This document shows, one piece after another, positions 45,182 to 53,930 of a stretch of DNA of 64,000 nucleotides (within the stretch, counting starts at the first letter, position 1; each line of letters opens with the position of its first letter). Source of the stretch: Flavobacteriia bacterium (GTDB lineage Bacteria > Bacteroidota > Bacteroidia > Flavobacteriales_D > Crocinitomicaceae); the NCBI GenBank assembly GCA_947490145.1, contig CANLGD010000001.1, positions 1 through 64,000 on the forward strand. Direction: 5' to 3'. The notes beneath the pieces are model-generated. The model made no database searches. It was not told the DNA's origin and was given only the letters and a program-made list of their open reading frames with translations. The position numbers were made by a program, and so were the translations under genes.

Positions 45182-45778
45182 TTAAGCGTTTTCTTTTTTA
45201 ATAGACTTTACAGATTTAATAGATTTGGCCATTAAATCAATAATTACTTTTTCAAAACCTTCGTCTCTACTTTTAAAAACATATGTAATTCCGTCAATCA
45301 CTTTTTGTCCATAAACATGGAATGATTTATGTTCTAATCCAACTGTTTTTGGAGCTGATTTATCGCCATCAACTTTTAAAATACGCTCGTATAAAATAAA
45401 GTCTGGTTCATTTATAACGTATTTTATCTGATAGAAATTCAGTCCCGAAAGTCTTTTTTTCTCAGAAGAAACCATTTCTCTATCGTCACCCCAATCGTCA
45501 ATTATCATGTGGAAATTTGGTCCAACTATTAATTCCCACTTGAAATCATCTTCGGGATGAATAATTTCAGGTTCTGTTGAAGCACCAATATTTGCAGTTT
45601 CATCAGGTAACATGATAGTTGCTGGAATATCGTATTTTTTCAAAGAAAACCCCTTAAATTCATATAATTCTTCATCTTCTAAATCGATTGAATCTGATTC
45701 TTTTTTTCCATTACAACTAGAAACACTGCAAAGAATAAAAGAAAAAATAATAATTGACGTCAAAAAAATATTTTTCAT
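45182..45778 (-). CDS. Lipoprotein of unknown function
   Basis: Begun at 45778, this is a 198-residue lipoprotein: MKNIFLTSIIIFSFILCSVSSC with a lipobox ending in the last Cys. A 30-residue extension from 45868 would put a hydrophobic stretch before the signal peptide and is rejected. The mature protein is rich in charged residues, with SSEKKRLSGLNFYQIKYVINEPDFILYERIL in the middle. No family recognised. Confidence 0.65.
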   Translation of the reverse strand: MKNIFLTSIIIFSFILCSVSSCNGKKESDSIDLEDEELYEFKGFSLKKYDIPATIMLPDETANIGASTEPEIIHPEDDFKWELIVGPNFHMIIDDWGDDREMVSSEKKRLSGLNFYQIKYVINEPDFILYERILKVDGDKSAPKTVGLEHKSFHVYGQKVIDGITYVFKSRDEGFEKVIIDLMAKSIKSVKSIKKENA

Positions 45779-45938
45779 TTTGAAATGTTTAGTAATATTA
45801 TTTTTAAAACTATTTATTTTTAAAATTTTAAGGATGATAATAGCTAAATTACGAGACAAAAGTAACATTTAATATTCAATAATTATTTACTTCGATAACA
45901 TTCTGTAAACAAATTAGCGCATTTTTTGTTTAGTTTGT

Positions 45939-46805
45939 ATGATGAAAGCTTATAAAATTAAGGATTTAGAAGTTTTAACGGGTATAAAGGCGCATACTAT
46001 CCGAACTTGGGAAAAAAGGTATGGTATTTTAAAGCCAGAAAGAACTTACACTCAAATTAGAAAATACGATGATGTCGAATTAACATTATTGTTAAATATT
46101 TCTCTATTAAACAAAAACGGGATAAAAATTTCGCACATTGCTGAGATGAGTATTAAAGAAATTTCATCTTTGGTAAAGTCTGAAAATAATAAAATAGCAA
46201 ATCCATTCCATGGAAATTTATTATTATCTCTTATTCAATTAGATGAGGCATTGTTTTGTAGCACAATAAATAAATTAGTAGAAGAAATTTCCTTTGAATT
46301 AACTTTTATTGATCATTTAATCCCATTTCTTGAAAAAATTGGTATCATGTGGCTTTGTGGAACAATTAATCCGGCGCAAGAACATTTTATTTCCAATTTG
46401 ATTCGTCAAAAAATAATCACAGAAATTGATAAGTTACCGCTTGAAAACAACGGAAAAAAAGTGATTTTATTTCTTCCTGAGCATGAAAATCATGAAGTAA
46501 GTTTACTTTTTTATACATATGTTTTAAGAAAAAATAAAATGCAGACCTTTTATTTAGGAAATCATTTACCTTACGATGCTTTAATTGAATCAATTAAGCA
46601 AATAAAACCTCATTACATTGTGAGTTCTTGGATTTCAAATGTTGATGCTATTTTCTTGAAATCCTATTTTAAAAATTTGATTAATGATAAATCATTTAAA
46701 ATATTTGCAGGTGGTTACCAATTTAATGCCTTAGAGGATGAGATAAAAAAATCAATACACATTATTTCTTCCCTTGAAGATTTGAAATTGATTTATATGG
46801 AATAA
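45939..46805 (+). CDS. MerR-family regulator with CarH-like cobalamin-binding module
   Basis: A 288-residue protein with a MerR helix-turn-helix (LTGIKAHTIRTWEKRYGILKPERT, residues 13-36). A four-helix-bundle and Rossmann-type B12 module of the CarH/LitR kind follows. The W-x9-EH motif is complete: Trp138 and Glu148-His149 in IMWLCGTINPAQEHF. The lower-ligand motif DxHxxG is degenerate: EHENHEVS keeps His184 but has Glu for Asp and Ser for Gly. It might bind adenosylcobalamin or have lost it. A cobalamin operon lies at 57.5-64 kb; a direct link is speculative. It ends two bases from the convergent outer-membrane gene. Confidence 0.88.
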   Translation: MMKAYKIKDLEVLTGIKAHTIRTWEKRYGILKPERTYTQIRKYDDVELTLLLNISLLNKNGIKISHIAEMSIKEISSLVKSENNKIANPFHGNLLLSLIQLDEALFCSTINKLVEEISFELTFIDHLIPFLEKIGIMWLCGTINPAQEHFISNLIRQKIITEIDKLPLENNGKKVILFLPEHENHEVSLLFYTYVLRKNKMQTFYLGNHLPYDALIESIKQIKPHYIVSSWISNVDAIFLKSYFKNLINDKSFKIFAGGYQFNALEDEIKKSIHIISSLEDLKLIYME

Positions 46806-46806
46806 A

Positions 46807-47565
46807 TTATTCTATTGGACCAACATTATATTGCTGTCCTTTTGACTTGACATTATTGAAAAAATAACGCAAGTCAATGGAAAGATAGGAGCCATTTACA
46901 TTTCCAATCGCTAACTTTTGTACTGCGTTAGAATATTCATAACTTGCAGCCACTTTAAAAATAGGAGTAAAGGGTATTTTTGCCGATGCTCCAATATAGA
47001 AATAGCCACTTTTTTCTGTGCGAAGCTCAAATCCTAAGTTCGCATTTAGTTCGAAATCAAAGCGTCTATTCCGTCTACCTTCGCTAATGAATAAATGCTT
47101 TTGTTCAACGATGACAGATGATCCAACATTTGAAGGATAGTTAATGAAGGAAGTTCCAAGTGATGCATTTGTGAATATTTTTTTTGAAAGCTGAATGTAT
47201 ATCATTGCGTTTATTGGAATGTCATAACTTAAGATACCAAATGAAGACCTTGCAGAAAGCGAAGAATCTTGTAAATTAAAATCAATTTGATAATTCCTTT
47301 TTACTTGATTTATTCCAGTTTCTAAACTGATTAATTTTGTCAGCCCAACCCTAACTGTGGCACCAAATGAATACCCTTGTTTTTGTGTAAATGTTCCTGT
47401 AAATCCTGAATCCAAAACAGTAATTACAGATTTACTCAAAAAATCACCAGGTATAAGCGGTTTAAATTGAATACCGAAATAGGAGGGAGGATTTACTTTT
47501 TTTTGGGCATAAATTTCCACTCGAATAAAAGATAAAATAGAAATTAATACAAAAAATCGAATCAT
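46807..47565 (-). CDS. Outer-membrane beta-barrel-like protein
   Basis: A 252-residue exported protein with signal peptide FFVLISILSFIRVEIYAQ. The mature part has alternating hydrophobic strands separated by turns, such as FGATVRVGLTKLISLETGINQVK, NASLGTSFINYPSN and ELNANLGFELRTEKSGYFYIGASAKIPF, ending in a strand with aromatic residues. This is the look of an 8-stranded OMP/porin-family barrel. Ligand unknown. The gene converges on the MerR gene. Confidence 0.65.
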   Translation of the reverse strand: MIRFFVLISILSFIRVEIYAQKKVNPPSYFGIQFKPLIPGDFLSKSVITVLDSGFTGTFTQKQGYSFGATVRVGLTKLISLETGINQVKRNYQIDFNLQDSSLSARSSFGILSYDIPINAMIYIQLSKKIFTNASLGTSFINYPSNVGSSVIVEQKHLFISEGRRNRRFDFELNANLGFELRTEKSGYFYIGASAKIPFTPIFKVAASYEYSNAVQKLAIGNVNGSYLSIDLRYFFNNVKSKGQQYNVGPIE

Positions 47566-47690
47566 TGAACTTATATCAGTTACACAAATTAAGTGTTTAT
47601 TTTTAAAAAGATTGAAATTAAAATCTAAAACGCTAATTTTATTTATTTATTGGTTGAAAAATAGTTTCTATTTTAAAAATTCAATTTTTA

Positions 47691-48272
47691 TTATTTCCAG
47701 GTAGTTAAATATTCAATTGGTTTTCTGTGACTTTTTGGCCATTCAATCGCCGGATAGCCCAAGTAAAATAATCCCAAACAAGAATCCTTTTCACTTAAAT
47801 GCAAAAATTCCTTCATTTCATTGGAGTAAATTAAAGCTGGAGTTGACCAAAATCCTCCAATTCCGAATGCGGTTGAAACTAAATACATATTTTGAACGCC
47901 ACAAGCAACAGCTTCAATTTCTTCAATTTCCTTGATTTTTTCGTTTTCGTCTCTGCTCATGCAAATTGCAATGACCACTGAAGCTAATTTCGGACGATTG
48001 CGCATTTTTGCCAATTTCATGTCATTTTGCTTTTCCTTTGGCGTTAATTTTAAATATGTTTCAGCCAAGAAATCGGATAAATTATTTTTGGCATCATCCA
48101 TGAAAACAGTAAATCTCCATGGTTGCGTATTTCCATGAGTAGGAGCCCAAATTGCAGCGTTTAAAATTGTTTCAACCTGTTCTTTTTGTACTTTTCGAGA
48201 TGAATATTGCTCAGGATAAATCGTTCGTCTATCTTTAATTAAATCTAGGATTTCTGATAAGTTGTATTTCAC
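47691..48272 (-). CDS. Nitroreductase-family oxidoreductase
   Basis: A 193-residue FMN-binding reductase. The start LIKDRRTIYPEQYSSRKVQKEQVETILNAAIWAPTHGNTQPWRFTVF is the standard nitroreductase N-terminus, with RR at the FMN site and the APTHGNTQPWRF phosphate loop. The middle VACGVQNMYLVSTAFGIGGFWSTPALIY and CLGLFYLGYP complete the fold. Substrate unknown; NAD(P)H-dependent in most relatives. Confidence 0.92.
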   Translation of the reverse strand: MKYNLSEILDLIKDRRTIYPEQYSSRKVQKEQVETILNAAIWAPTHGNTQPWRFTVFMDDAKNNLSDFLAETYLKLTPKEKQNDMKLAKMRNRPKLASVVIAICMSRDENEKIKEIEEIEAVACGVQNMYLVSTAFGIGGFWSTPALIYSNEMKEFLHLSEKDSCLGLFYLGYPAIEWPKSHRKPIEYLTTWK

Positions 48273-48366
48273 TTTATGGAGTTATGAATTTTGAATGTTG
48301 AGTTGTGAATTTTGAATCTTGATGTATTTCATCTGTTATCTTTCGCCTTGTAGCCTCATTTCTAAT

Positions 48367-48846
48367 TTAGTTTCTTCCAAAAGAATGAATATCATTGTGA
48401 GTTTCTTCTATTTTGTCTTTGACTTTTTTTATTGATTGCGTTAAAATAAAAATATCTTGGGTTGAATTGATATTTAACCATTTCCAAGAATCTTGGTCGT
48501 CTTCGACAGCCATGGCGATGTGATAAAGTAATTCAAAATTGTTTAAAAGCAACCATTTTTGCGCCTTTCCATCACCTTCAGCTGCATTTATAAACGCCAT
48601 TAATTGAGGAAAACCATTTTCCATCAACCATTTTCGAGCCTCATTTTTTAAAAAAATTGCGGAACTGGCATACAATAATTCTTCGTAGCCATTTTCTTTG
48701 AGCCAGTTTCCTATTTCAAGATTTCCATCAATTGCTTTTGCCCAAGCCAATATTATCTTTGGAGGATAATTTAACGGCTTCATTGCAACTTTTTTAATGT
48801 CAGCAACTTTTATTTGATTTGGTTTTTTTTTGAATAAGTTAAACAT
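48367..48846 (-). CDS. Hypothetical protein with repeated WLxxN helical units
   Basis: A 159-residue protein without signal peptide. After a basic N-terminus, helical units of about 33 residues each carry a WL-x2-N motif: NWLKENGYEELL, KWLMENGFPQLM, KWLLLNNFELLYHIA and KWLNINSTQDIF. This suggests an ankyrin- or HEAT-like solenoid of three or four repeats. Family not recognised. The adjacent start of the SpmA/B-like gene is on the same strand. Confidence 0.65.
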   Translation of the reverse strand: MFNLFKKKPNQIKVADIKKVAMKPLNYPPKIILAWAKAIDGNLEIGNWLKENGYEELLYASSAIFLKNEARKWLMENGFPQLMAFINAAEGDGKAQKWLLLNNFELLYHIAMAVEDDQDSWKWLNINSTQDIFILTQSIKKVKDKIEETHNDIHSFGRN

Positions 48847-48857
48847 ACACTTTTTTA

Positions 48858-50090
48858 TTAGGAGAAAAAGAGATAAGCAACCAATACAGCTACTGTGCCA
48901 CCAATTAAATCACATAATATTCCTGCACCTGCTGCATAACGCGAATTTGTAATTTTTACAGAACCAAAATAAACGGCTAAAACATAAAATGTTGTTTCGG
49001 TACTGCCTTGAAAAGTTGCGGAAAGATTACTTACAAAAGAATCAGCTCCAAAAACCTGCATGTTTTCGACCATTAAAGCTCTGGCTCCACTGCCAGAAAA
49101 GGGCTTCATAAATATGACTGGAAGTGCATCAATAAATTCTAGTGATTTTAGTCCTAGGAACATTAGTGCATCTTTTAAACCATTCATTATGTCTGTAAAT
49201 GCTCCTGAAGAACGAAATAATGCAACCGCAGCGAGCATGGCGACCAGATATGGAATAATATTTATCGAAACTTGAAACCCTTCCTTTGCTCCTTCAATAA
49301 ATGAATCGAAAAGTTGAATTTTTGATCGAATGGCGAGAATAAAAAAGAAAGCAATAAAACCAAACATGATTGAATTACTAACAATTGAAGAAATTGTTTT
49401 AATTTGTTCAGGGTGAGATTGTAAATACCAAATAAATCCTAAAATTACTGCTGTCATTCCACCAACATAAGTGAGAATTACTTTATTAAATAAATTTATT
49501 TTTTGTCGGATTGAAACATAAATTAATCCACCTAATGTTGCAAAATAAGTTGTAATTAAAATAGGTAAAAATACTGAAGAAGGATCGGTAGAATCATTTG
49601 CTGCCCTTGTAGCTAAAATTGAAACAGGAATAATTGTTAAACCAGAAGCATTCAAAACCAAGAACATGATTTGAGCATTTGTGGCAACTTTTGGATTTGG
49701 GTTTAATTCTTGTAATTCTTTCATTGCTTTTAATCCAGCGGGGGTTGCAGCATTATCTAATCCCAACATATTTGCTGAAAAATTCATCATGATTGAACCA
49801 ACCGCAGGGTGATTTTTAGGTATTTCTGGAAATAATTTTGAAAATAGGGGTGAAATAATTTTGGTCATAATACGAATAGCTCCGCCATCCTCACCGATTT
49901 TCATAAATCCCATCCAAAGTGCTATTGTTCCTGTCATAAATATCGCTAATTCAAAACCTACTTTCGCTGCTTCGAACAATGCATCCATCATTGTTTGAAG
50001 GATGTTTACATCTTGCCAGAAAATCAATTTAGAAAAACCCATTATTAGGGAAATGACAAACATTCCCATCCAAACTCTATTTAAAACCAT
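48858..50090 (-). CDS. SpmA/SpmB fused membrane protein (nucleoside recognition domain)
   Basis: A 410-residue protein joining the spore-maturation membrane proteins SpmA and SpmB in one chain. The first half has FELAIFMTGTIALWMGFMKIGEDGG and NMLGLDNAATPAGLKAMKEL (nucleoside-recognition domain). The second half has GAKEGFQVSINIIPYLVAMLAAVALFRSSG and FSGSGARALMVENMQVFG. The N-terminal signature is the known Gate/YjiH-like region. Bacteroidota do not sporulate, so the role is elsewhere, perhaps a transporter. It is 11 nt upstream of the WLxxN gene. Confidence 0.85.
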   Translation of the reverse strand: MVLNRVWMGMFVISLIMGFSKLIFWQDVNILQTMMDALFEAAKVGFELAIFMTGTIALWMGFMKIGEDGGAIRIMTKIISPLFSKLFPEIPKNHPAVGSIMMNFSANMLGLDNAATPAGLKAMKELQELNPNPKVATNAQIMFLVLNASGLTIIPVSILATRAANDSTDPSSVFLPILITTYFATLGGLIYVSIRQKINLFNKVILTYVGGMTAVILGFIWYLQSHPEQIKTISSIVSNSIMFGFIAFFFILAIRSKIQLFDSFIEGAKEGFQVSINIIPYLVAMLAAVALFRSSGAFTDIMNGLKDALMFLGLKSLEFIDALPVIFMKPFSGSGARALMVENMQVFGADSFVSNLSATFQGSTETTFYVLAVYFGSVKITNSRYAAGAGILCDLIGGTVAVLVAYLFFS

Positions 50091-50131
50091 AAAACAAAAA
50101 TCGGTATAATTTTAGAATATTTGAAAAAAGA

Positions 50132-50710
50132 TTACTTATTTTCTAAAGAAAAATTATTCAAACATAAGTTTGCAAAGTTTTCGATTAAGATAAATCCATG
50201 ATTTCCTGATACCTCAGGGTGAAATTGCACTCCGAAAATAGATTTCGTTTTGTGCTGCATTCCTTCGTTTACACAAGAATCTGAGCTAGCAATTAAATTA
50301 AAACCACGCGGTATGGAAATACATTCGCAATGATCTTCCATCATTTGAAATTCGTTCGCCAGTTTCTTAAACAAAATTGATTCATTACATTGTTCAATTG
50401 TTTGCCAATCGCGATCTTCTTTTTGTCTTGAAGCAAAAGCTCCGTTTATCATCCCAATTATTTGATGACCGAAGCAAATTCCAAGTAAAGGTTTTTCGTA
50501 TGTTTTTATCCAAGAGAAAATTTCTAAATATTTATCAGGATTTATATCTGCAATCAATATTGGCGCTCCAGAAATAATAATTCCATCAAAAGTATTTAAA
50601 TCGATTGAATTTAATTCTAACATTCCAATTGTTTGAAAATTACATACTAAATCAACAGCTTGTTCGATATAGACTGTCTTTTGACTCCCGCAATTAATAA
50701 TTAATATCAT
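50132..50710 (-). CDS. Class I glutamine amidotransferase (GuaA-like, standalone)
   Basis: A 192-residue class I glutaminase domain. The catalytic Cys is in GICFGHQIIGMINGAF, and His/Glu are in FGVQFHPEVSGNHGF. It resembles the glutaminase part of GMP synthetase, yet the ATP-pyrophosphatase domain is missing; a partner subunit should be elsewhere. It overlaps the TsaC/Sua5 gene by 4 nt on the same strand. Ammonia acceptor unknown. Confidence 0.85.
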   Translation of the reverse strand: MILIINCGSQKTVYIEQAVDLVCNFQTIGMLELNSIDLNTFDGIIISGAPILIADINPDKYLEIFSWIKTYEKPLLGICFGHQIIGMINGAFASRQKEDRDWQTIEQCNESILFKKLANEFQMMEDHCECISIPRGFNLIASSDSCVNEGMQHKTKSIFGVQFHPEVSGNHGFILIENFANLCLNNFSLENK

Positions 50711-51324
50711 AAATCTAGATTTCCAGCTCCTTGACGAATTATTTTAGCATCACCTTCAGTGCAATCTACAACTGTTGAAGGGTTTAGATTTCCAAATCCG
50801 CCATCAACTACAATCGCTACTTGATTTTCATAACGCTGGTACATTTCATTTGGGTCTGTGAAATAATCTAAAATTTCATCCTCTTCGTCATGCAGCGAGG
50901 TTGTTGCTAATGGATTACCTAATTCTAGGGTGATTATTTTCAGTATCTCATTATCTGGAATTCGAATACCTATTTCCTTTCTATTTGAATCAAAAATTTT
51001 TTGAACCTCAGTTGTTGCATTTAATATAAATGTAAAAGCCCCAGGTAAATTATGTTTTAATAATTTAAAAGTTGGTCTATCAATAGGTTTTACATAATTT
51101 GCGATATCGCTCAAATTTGAACAAATAATAGAGAAACGAGCTTTGTTTAATTTAACATTTTTAAATTTTGCTAAATCCTGCAGGGCTTTTTTATTGTACA
51201 AATCGCACCCTACATTGTACACTGAATCTGTTGGGAAAATAATAATATTTCCTTTTTTTAATGAATGAACAATTTGTTCAATTTTACGAAAATCTATGTT
51301 TTCTGGATTTATTTCTACTAACAT
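50707..51324 (-). CDS. L-threonylcarbamoyladenylate synthase (TsaC/Sua5/YrdC family)
   Basis: A 205-residue enzyme that makes threonylcarbamoyl-AMP for the t6A37 tRNA modification. The KxR-T-S nucleotide site is visible: IIFPTDSVYNVGCDLYNKKAL, KARFSIICSNLS and FKLLKHNLPGAFTFILNAT. The end has NPSTVVDCTEGDAKIIRQGAG. It is the short (TsaC-like) form, lacking the Sua5 C-terminal domain. The 4-nt overlap with the downstream GATase gene means joint translation. Confidence 0.88.
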   Translation of the reverse strand: MLVEINPENIDFRKIEQIVHSLKKGNIIIFPTDSVYNVGCDLYNKKALQDLAKFKNVKLNKARFSIICSNLSDIANYVKPIDRPTFKLLKHNLPGAFTFILNATTEVQKIFDSNRKEIGIRIPDNEILKIITLELGNPLATTSLHDEEDEILDYFTDPNEMYQRYENQVAIVVDGGFGNLNPSTVVDCTEGDAKIIRQGAGNLDL

Positions 51325-51365
51325 TTTTTATTTTAACTTAATTATTAGTTTTATGTTAAAAGTTA

Positions 51366-51842
51366 CTAGTAACCTTCGTAAGTTTTGTATATGTTAGATT
51401 TTTTGTTCTTTCCTCTAGTAACAAGTGTATTTTTGTTCAACATAGTCACATCCATTTCTTCTATTCTTGTTGAATCGTCTGAATTGTGATGTAGAATTAA
51501 TTTTTTATTATCAATAAATTCCCACTGTCCTTTACTTGTTTCAGAAATTCTATTAAATCCTTTCTGACTAAATCTGGGATCTAGAAAAGTATCGTAAATT
51601 ATAAAATAGCCGCCGTCCATCAAAGATAAGATCGCTTCAGTTGGCTGATTTTTAAGATTTATTTCAGAATCTTTTAAATCTTTATTTTGTAAACCTTGTA
51701 ATTTCCATTTACCAACAATTGGGTTGTCGTTTTCCTGCTCTTCTTTAATTATTTCGTTTTCTTTATTATTTCCAGAACATGAATTAAGCGATGAAGATAT
51801 TATTGCGGAAGCAAAAATTAAGAATATAAATAAACTTTTCAT
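51366..51842 (-). CDS. Lipocalin-like lipoprotein
   Basis: A 158-residue lipoprotein: signal peptide FIFLIFASAIISSSLNSC with a lipobox. The mature part has IVGKWKLQGLQNKDLKDSE, the GxW-type start of lipocalin-like domains, then GQWEFIDNKKLILHHNSDDST. Ligand unknown. Location in the outer membrane or periplasm is inferred from the lipobox. Confidence 0.72.
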   Translation of the reverse strand: MKSLFIFLIFASAIISSSLNSCSGNNKENEIIKEEQENDNPIVGKWKLQGLQNKDLKDSEINLKNQPTEAILSLMDGGYFIIYDTFLDPRFSQKGFNRISETSKGQWEFIDNKKLILHHNSDDSTRIEEMDVTMLNKNTLVTRGKNKKSNIYKTYEGY

Positions 51843-51891
51843 TTTGAATGTATATGTTGGAAATTAACTATATTATTTACAAATATACAAA

Positions 51892-53013
51892 CTATTTTTT
51901 CCAAAATTCGCAGCTTATTGCCTTGTGGTCAGAAAAAATTTGTTTTTGTATTGTAAAATTTGTTGATTTAAGTTTTTTTGAGTGAAAAATATAATCAATT
52001 CTCCCTGCCGGAACTTTTCCTGCGTATGTAATTCCTAAACCGCTGGCAGAATTCCTAAAAGCATCTATGTATTTGCTGTAGAAAGAGTTGTAGGTATATG
52101 AAAGAGGAGTATCGTTAAAATCACCACAAATAATCACCTCGTATGGCGATTGTTCCATGTGTACAATTACTTTTTGGACTTGGTGCGCTCTTTTTTGATA
52201 TGCAATGTGTAATTTTTTCAACATTTGCCTTACATTTGATTTTGTTTCACCTGTAAGTGCTGAATCACCAAAAATAGCATAATCATCTCCTTGAAATTTA
52301 ATTGACTGAAAATGAGTTGTATAAACTCTAAAAGTGTCTTTGTCTTTAACAATATCGGCAAAAATGCAAAAGTTATTGGAATTTTTAATCGAGTCGTCAA
52401 AGTCAATATGACCGCGAGTTAGCATGGGGAATTTTGAGTACATTGCAACTCCAAAATAGTTTTTAAAGCGTCTATTAAAGCTCATTCTATAATGAATATA
52501 TTTAGCTCTTAAAATTTTATGTAGTGTATCTTTCGTTGGGAATTTAGAATTCTCATCTTGAGAATAAAATTCTTGAAAGCAAATAATATCGGCATTTTCC
52601 CTTTTAAGATATGCAAAAATAGAATCTCGATTTTTAAAATCCTTATTTGCATTGGCATTATAAACGTCAAAATTTTTGACATTGTAACTTAATAATTTAA
52701 TGCTTTTTAATGATGTTTCTTTTTCTCCGTTGAAAGGCAGGCTGTATAATCTAAAGTGCAATTTCCCGCCAATCAAAACAAAAAATAAAACAACAAAAAA
52801 CCATTTTGATTTTGCGAAAGCCCAAATAACGAGCAATAAAAGTGTAAGCAAAATAATTATTGGATAGGCTAATCCAAAAAATGGAATTATCCAAAAAGTA
52901 TTCGGATGCACGTAGGGTGAAAAATATGACAATAAAAGTCCAAGCAAGCAAAAGCAAGTTAGTATTTTAAATATTACTGATATTCTAAAAATATTTTTTA
53001 GAAATTTAACCAT
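51892..53013 (-). CDS. Endonuclease/exonuclease/phosphatase (EEP) family membrane protein
   Basis: A 373-residue protein, taking the ATG at 53013 (MVKFLKNIFRISVIF); the earlier 53079 ATG lies inside the upstream rhomboid gene. Three hydrophobic helices in the first 95 residues anchor a metal-dependent EEP domain with SYNVKNFDVYN, ADIICFQEFYSQDEN, TTHFQSIKF, ICGDFNDTPLSYTY and the final DYIFHSKKLK and SDHKAISCEF. The substrate may be lipid or nucleic acid. It overlaps the rhomboid gene by 8 nt; this pair is common in Bacteroidota. Confidence 0.88.
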   Translation of the reverse strand: MVKFLKNIFRISVIFKILTCFCLLGLLLSYFSPYVHPNTFWIIPFFGLAYPIIILLTLLLLVIWAFAKSKWFFVVLFFVLIGGKLHFRLYSLPFNGEKETSLKSIKLLSYNVKNFDVYNANANKDFKNRDSIFAYLKRENADIICFQEFYSQDENSKFPTKDTLHKILRAKYIHYRMSFNRRFKNYFGVAMYSKFPMLTRGHIDFDDSIKNSNNFCIFADIVKDKDTFRVYTTHFQSIKFQGDDYAIFGDSALTGETKSNVRQMLKKLHIAYQKRAHQVQKVIVHMEQSPYEVIICGDFNDTPLSYTYNSFYSKYIDAFRNSASGLGITYAGKVPAGRIDYIFHSKKLKSTNFTIQKQIFSDHKAISCEFWKK

Positions 53014-53911
53014 TACTACTTTGTTTGAATAAAAATTCTTTTTCAGATTTCGAAAGTGATTCGTAGCCTGATTTAGCAATTTTATCTAATATCTTATTAA
53101 TTTGTTCCTGTCTATTTTTTTTCTCAACATTAAATTCCTCATCTGTTTTGGGCCTTTTATTCTGAAAAGTTGTTTTCTTTTTTGCTTTGAAGTTAAAAGT
53201 ACTAAATAAGTTAAAAAGTTTGTATAAAAATTGTTCAAAACGAAAAACAAAATTTGCAGAACTATTTGCCTGTTGTGAAGCGATAACGCCAATAATTGCT
53301 CCGCCAAGGTGAGCAAAATGGGCTGTTCCATCGTTTATACCTAAACTAAAGATATCAAAAACTAAATAAATTAACCCTAAATATATTATTTTAAATTCAA
53401 AAAGACCAAATACTGAAACGGGTAAATTTGGTTTGTAAAAGGCTAAGCCGATAAAGATTGCCATAATTGAACCAGAAGCGCCAACAATTACAGCTGATTC
53501 GTTTGCCATACTTGGAACAAGAGAATGTGCCAAAATTTCAAATAAGCCTCCAACAATTCCGCCTAAGATGTATATTGCGAGTAATCGTTTAGCTCCAAAA
53601 AAATGTTCAAAAAGTTTTCCCGCGAAATACAACATCAACATATTAAATAAAATATGCATGATTTCGAAATGAGCAAAAATACTTGTAACTAAACCCCATG
53701 GTTTTTGCAGAAAAGGCAGAAAATCTGTCTGAAGTGTGAAAATTTCATCCATCAAAAAGTTTAGAGAGTCATTTGATGAAAGTCTAGCAAGTACCGTGAA
53801 TAGTCCAATAAACAAAAAAGTAAGCACATTTATAAAAATCAATTTTATGTGCATTCCACCGAATTTGTATTGGTGTTTTATTTCATCTATAAAATTTCTA
53901 TCTGTTTGCAT
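53006..53911 (-). CDS. Rhomboid intramembrane serine protease 1
   Basis: A 301-residue membrane protease with six or seven helices. The catalytic serine is in IVGASGSIMAIFIGL and the histidine in TAHFAHLGGAIIGVIASQQ. The conserved FEIMHILFNMLMLYFAGKLFEHFFGAKRLLAIYILGG comes before. A C-terminal basic, soluble tail of about 70 residues follows. It cuts membrane-embedded substrates. It is downstream of a second rhomboid gene, with the GxxExxY cassette between them. Confidence 0.9.
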   Translation of the reverse strand: MQTDRNFIDEIKHQYKFGGMHIKLIFINVLTFLFIGLFTVLARLSSNDSLNFLMDEIFTLQTDFLPFLQKPWGLVTSIFAHFEIMHILFNMLMLYFAGKLFEHFFGAKRLLAIYILGGIVGGLFEILAHSLVPSMANESAVIVGASGSIMAIFIGLAFYKPNLPVSVFGLFEFKIIYLGLIYLVFDIFSLGINDGTAHFAHLGGAIIGVIASQQANSSANFVFRFEQFLYKLFNLFSTFNFKAKKKTTFQNKRPKTDEEFNVEKKNRQEQINKILDKIAKSGYESLSKSEKEFLFKQSSNG

Positions 53912-53930
53912 TTATTTTTGTTTTAGTTTT

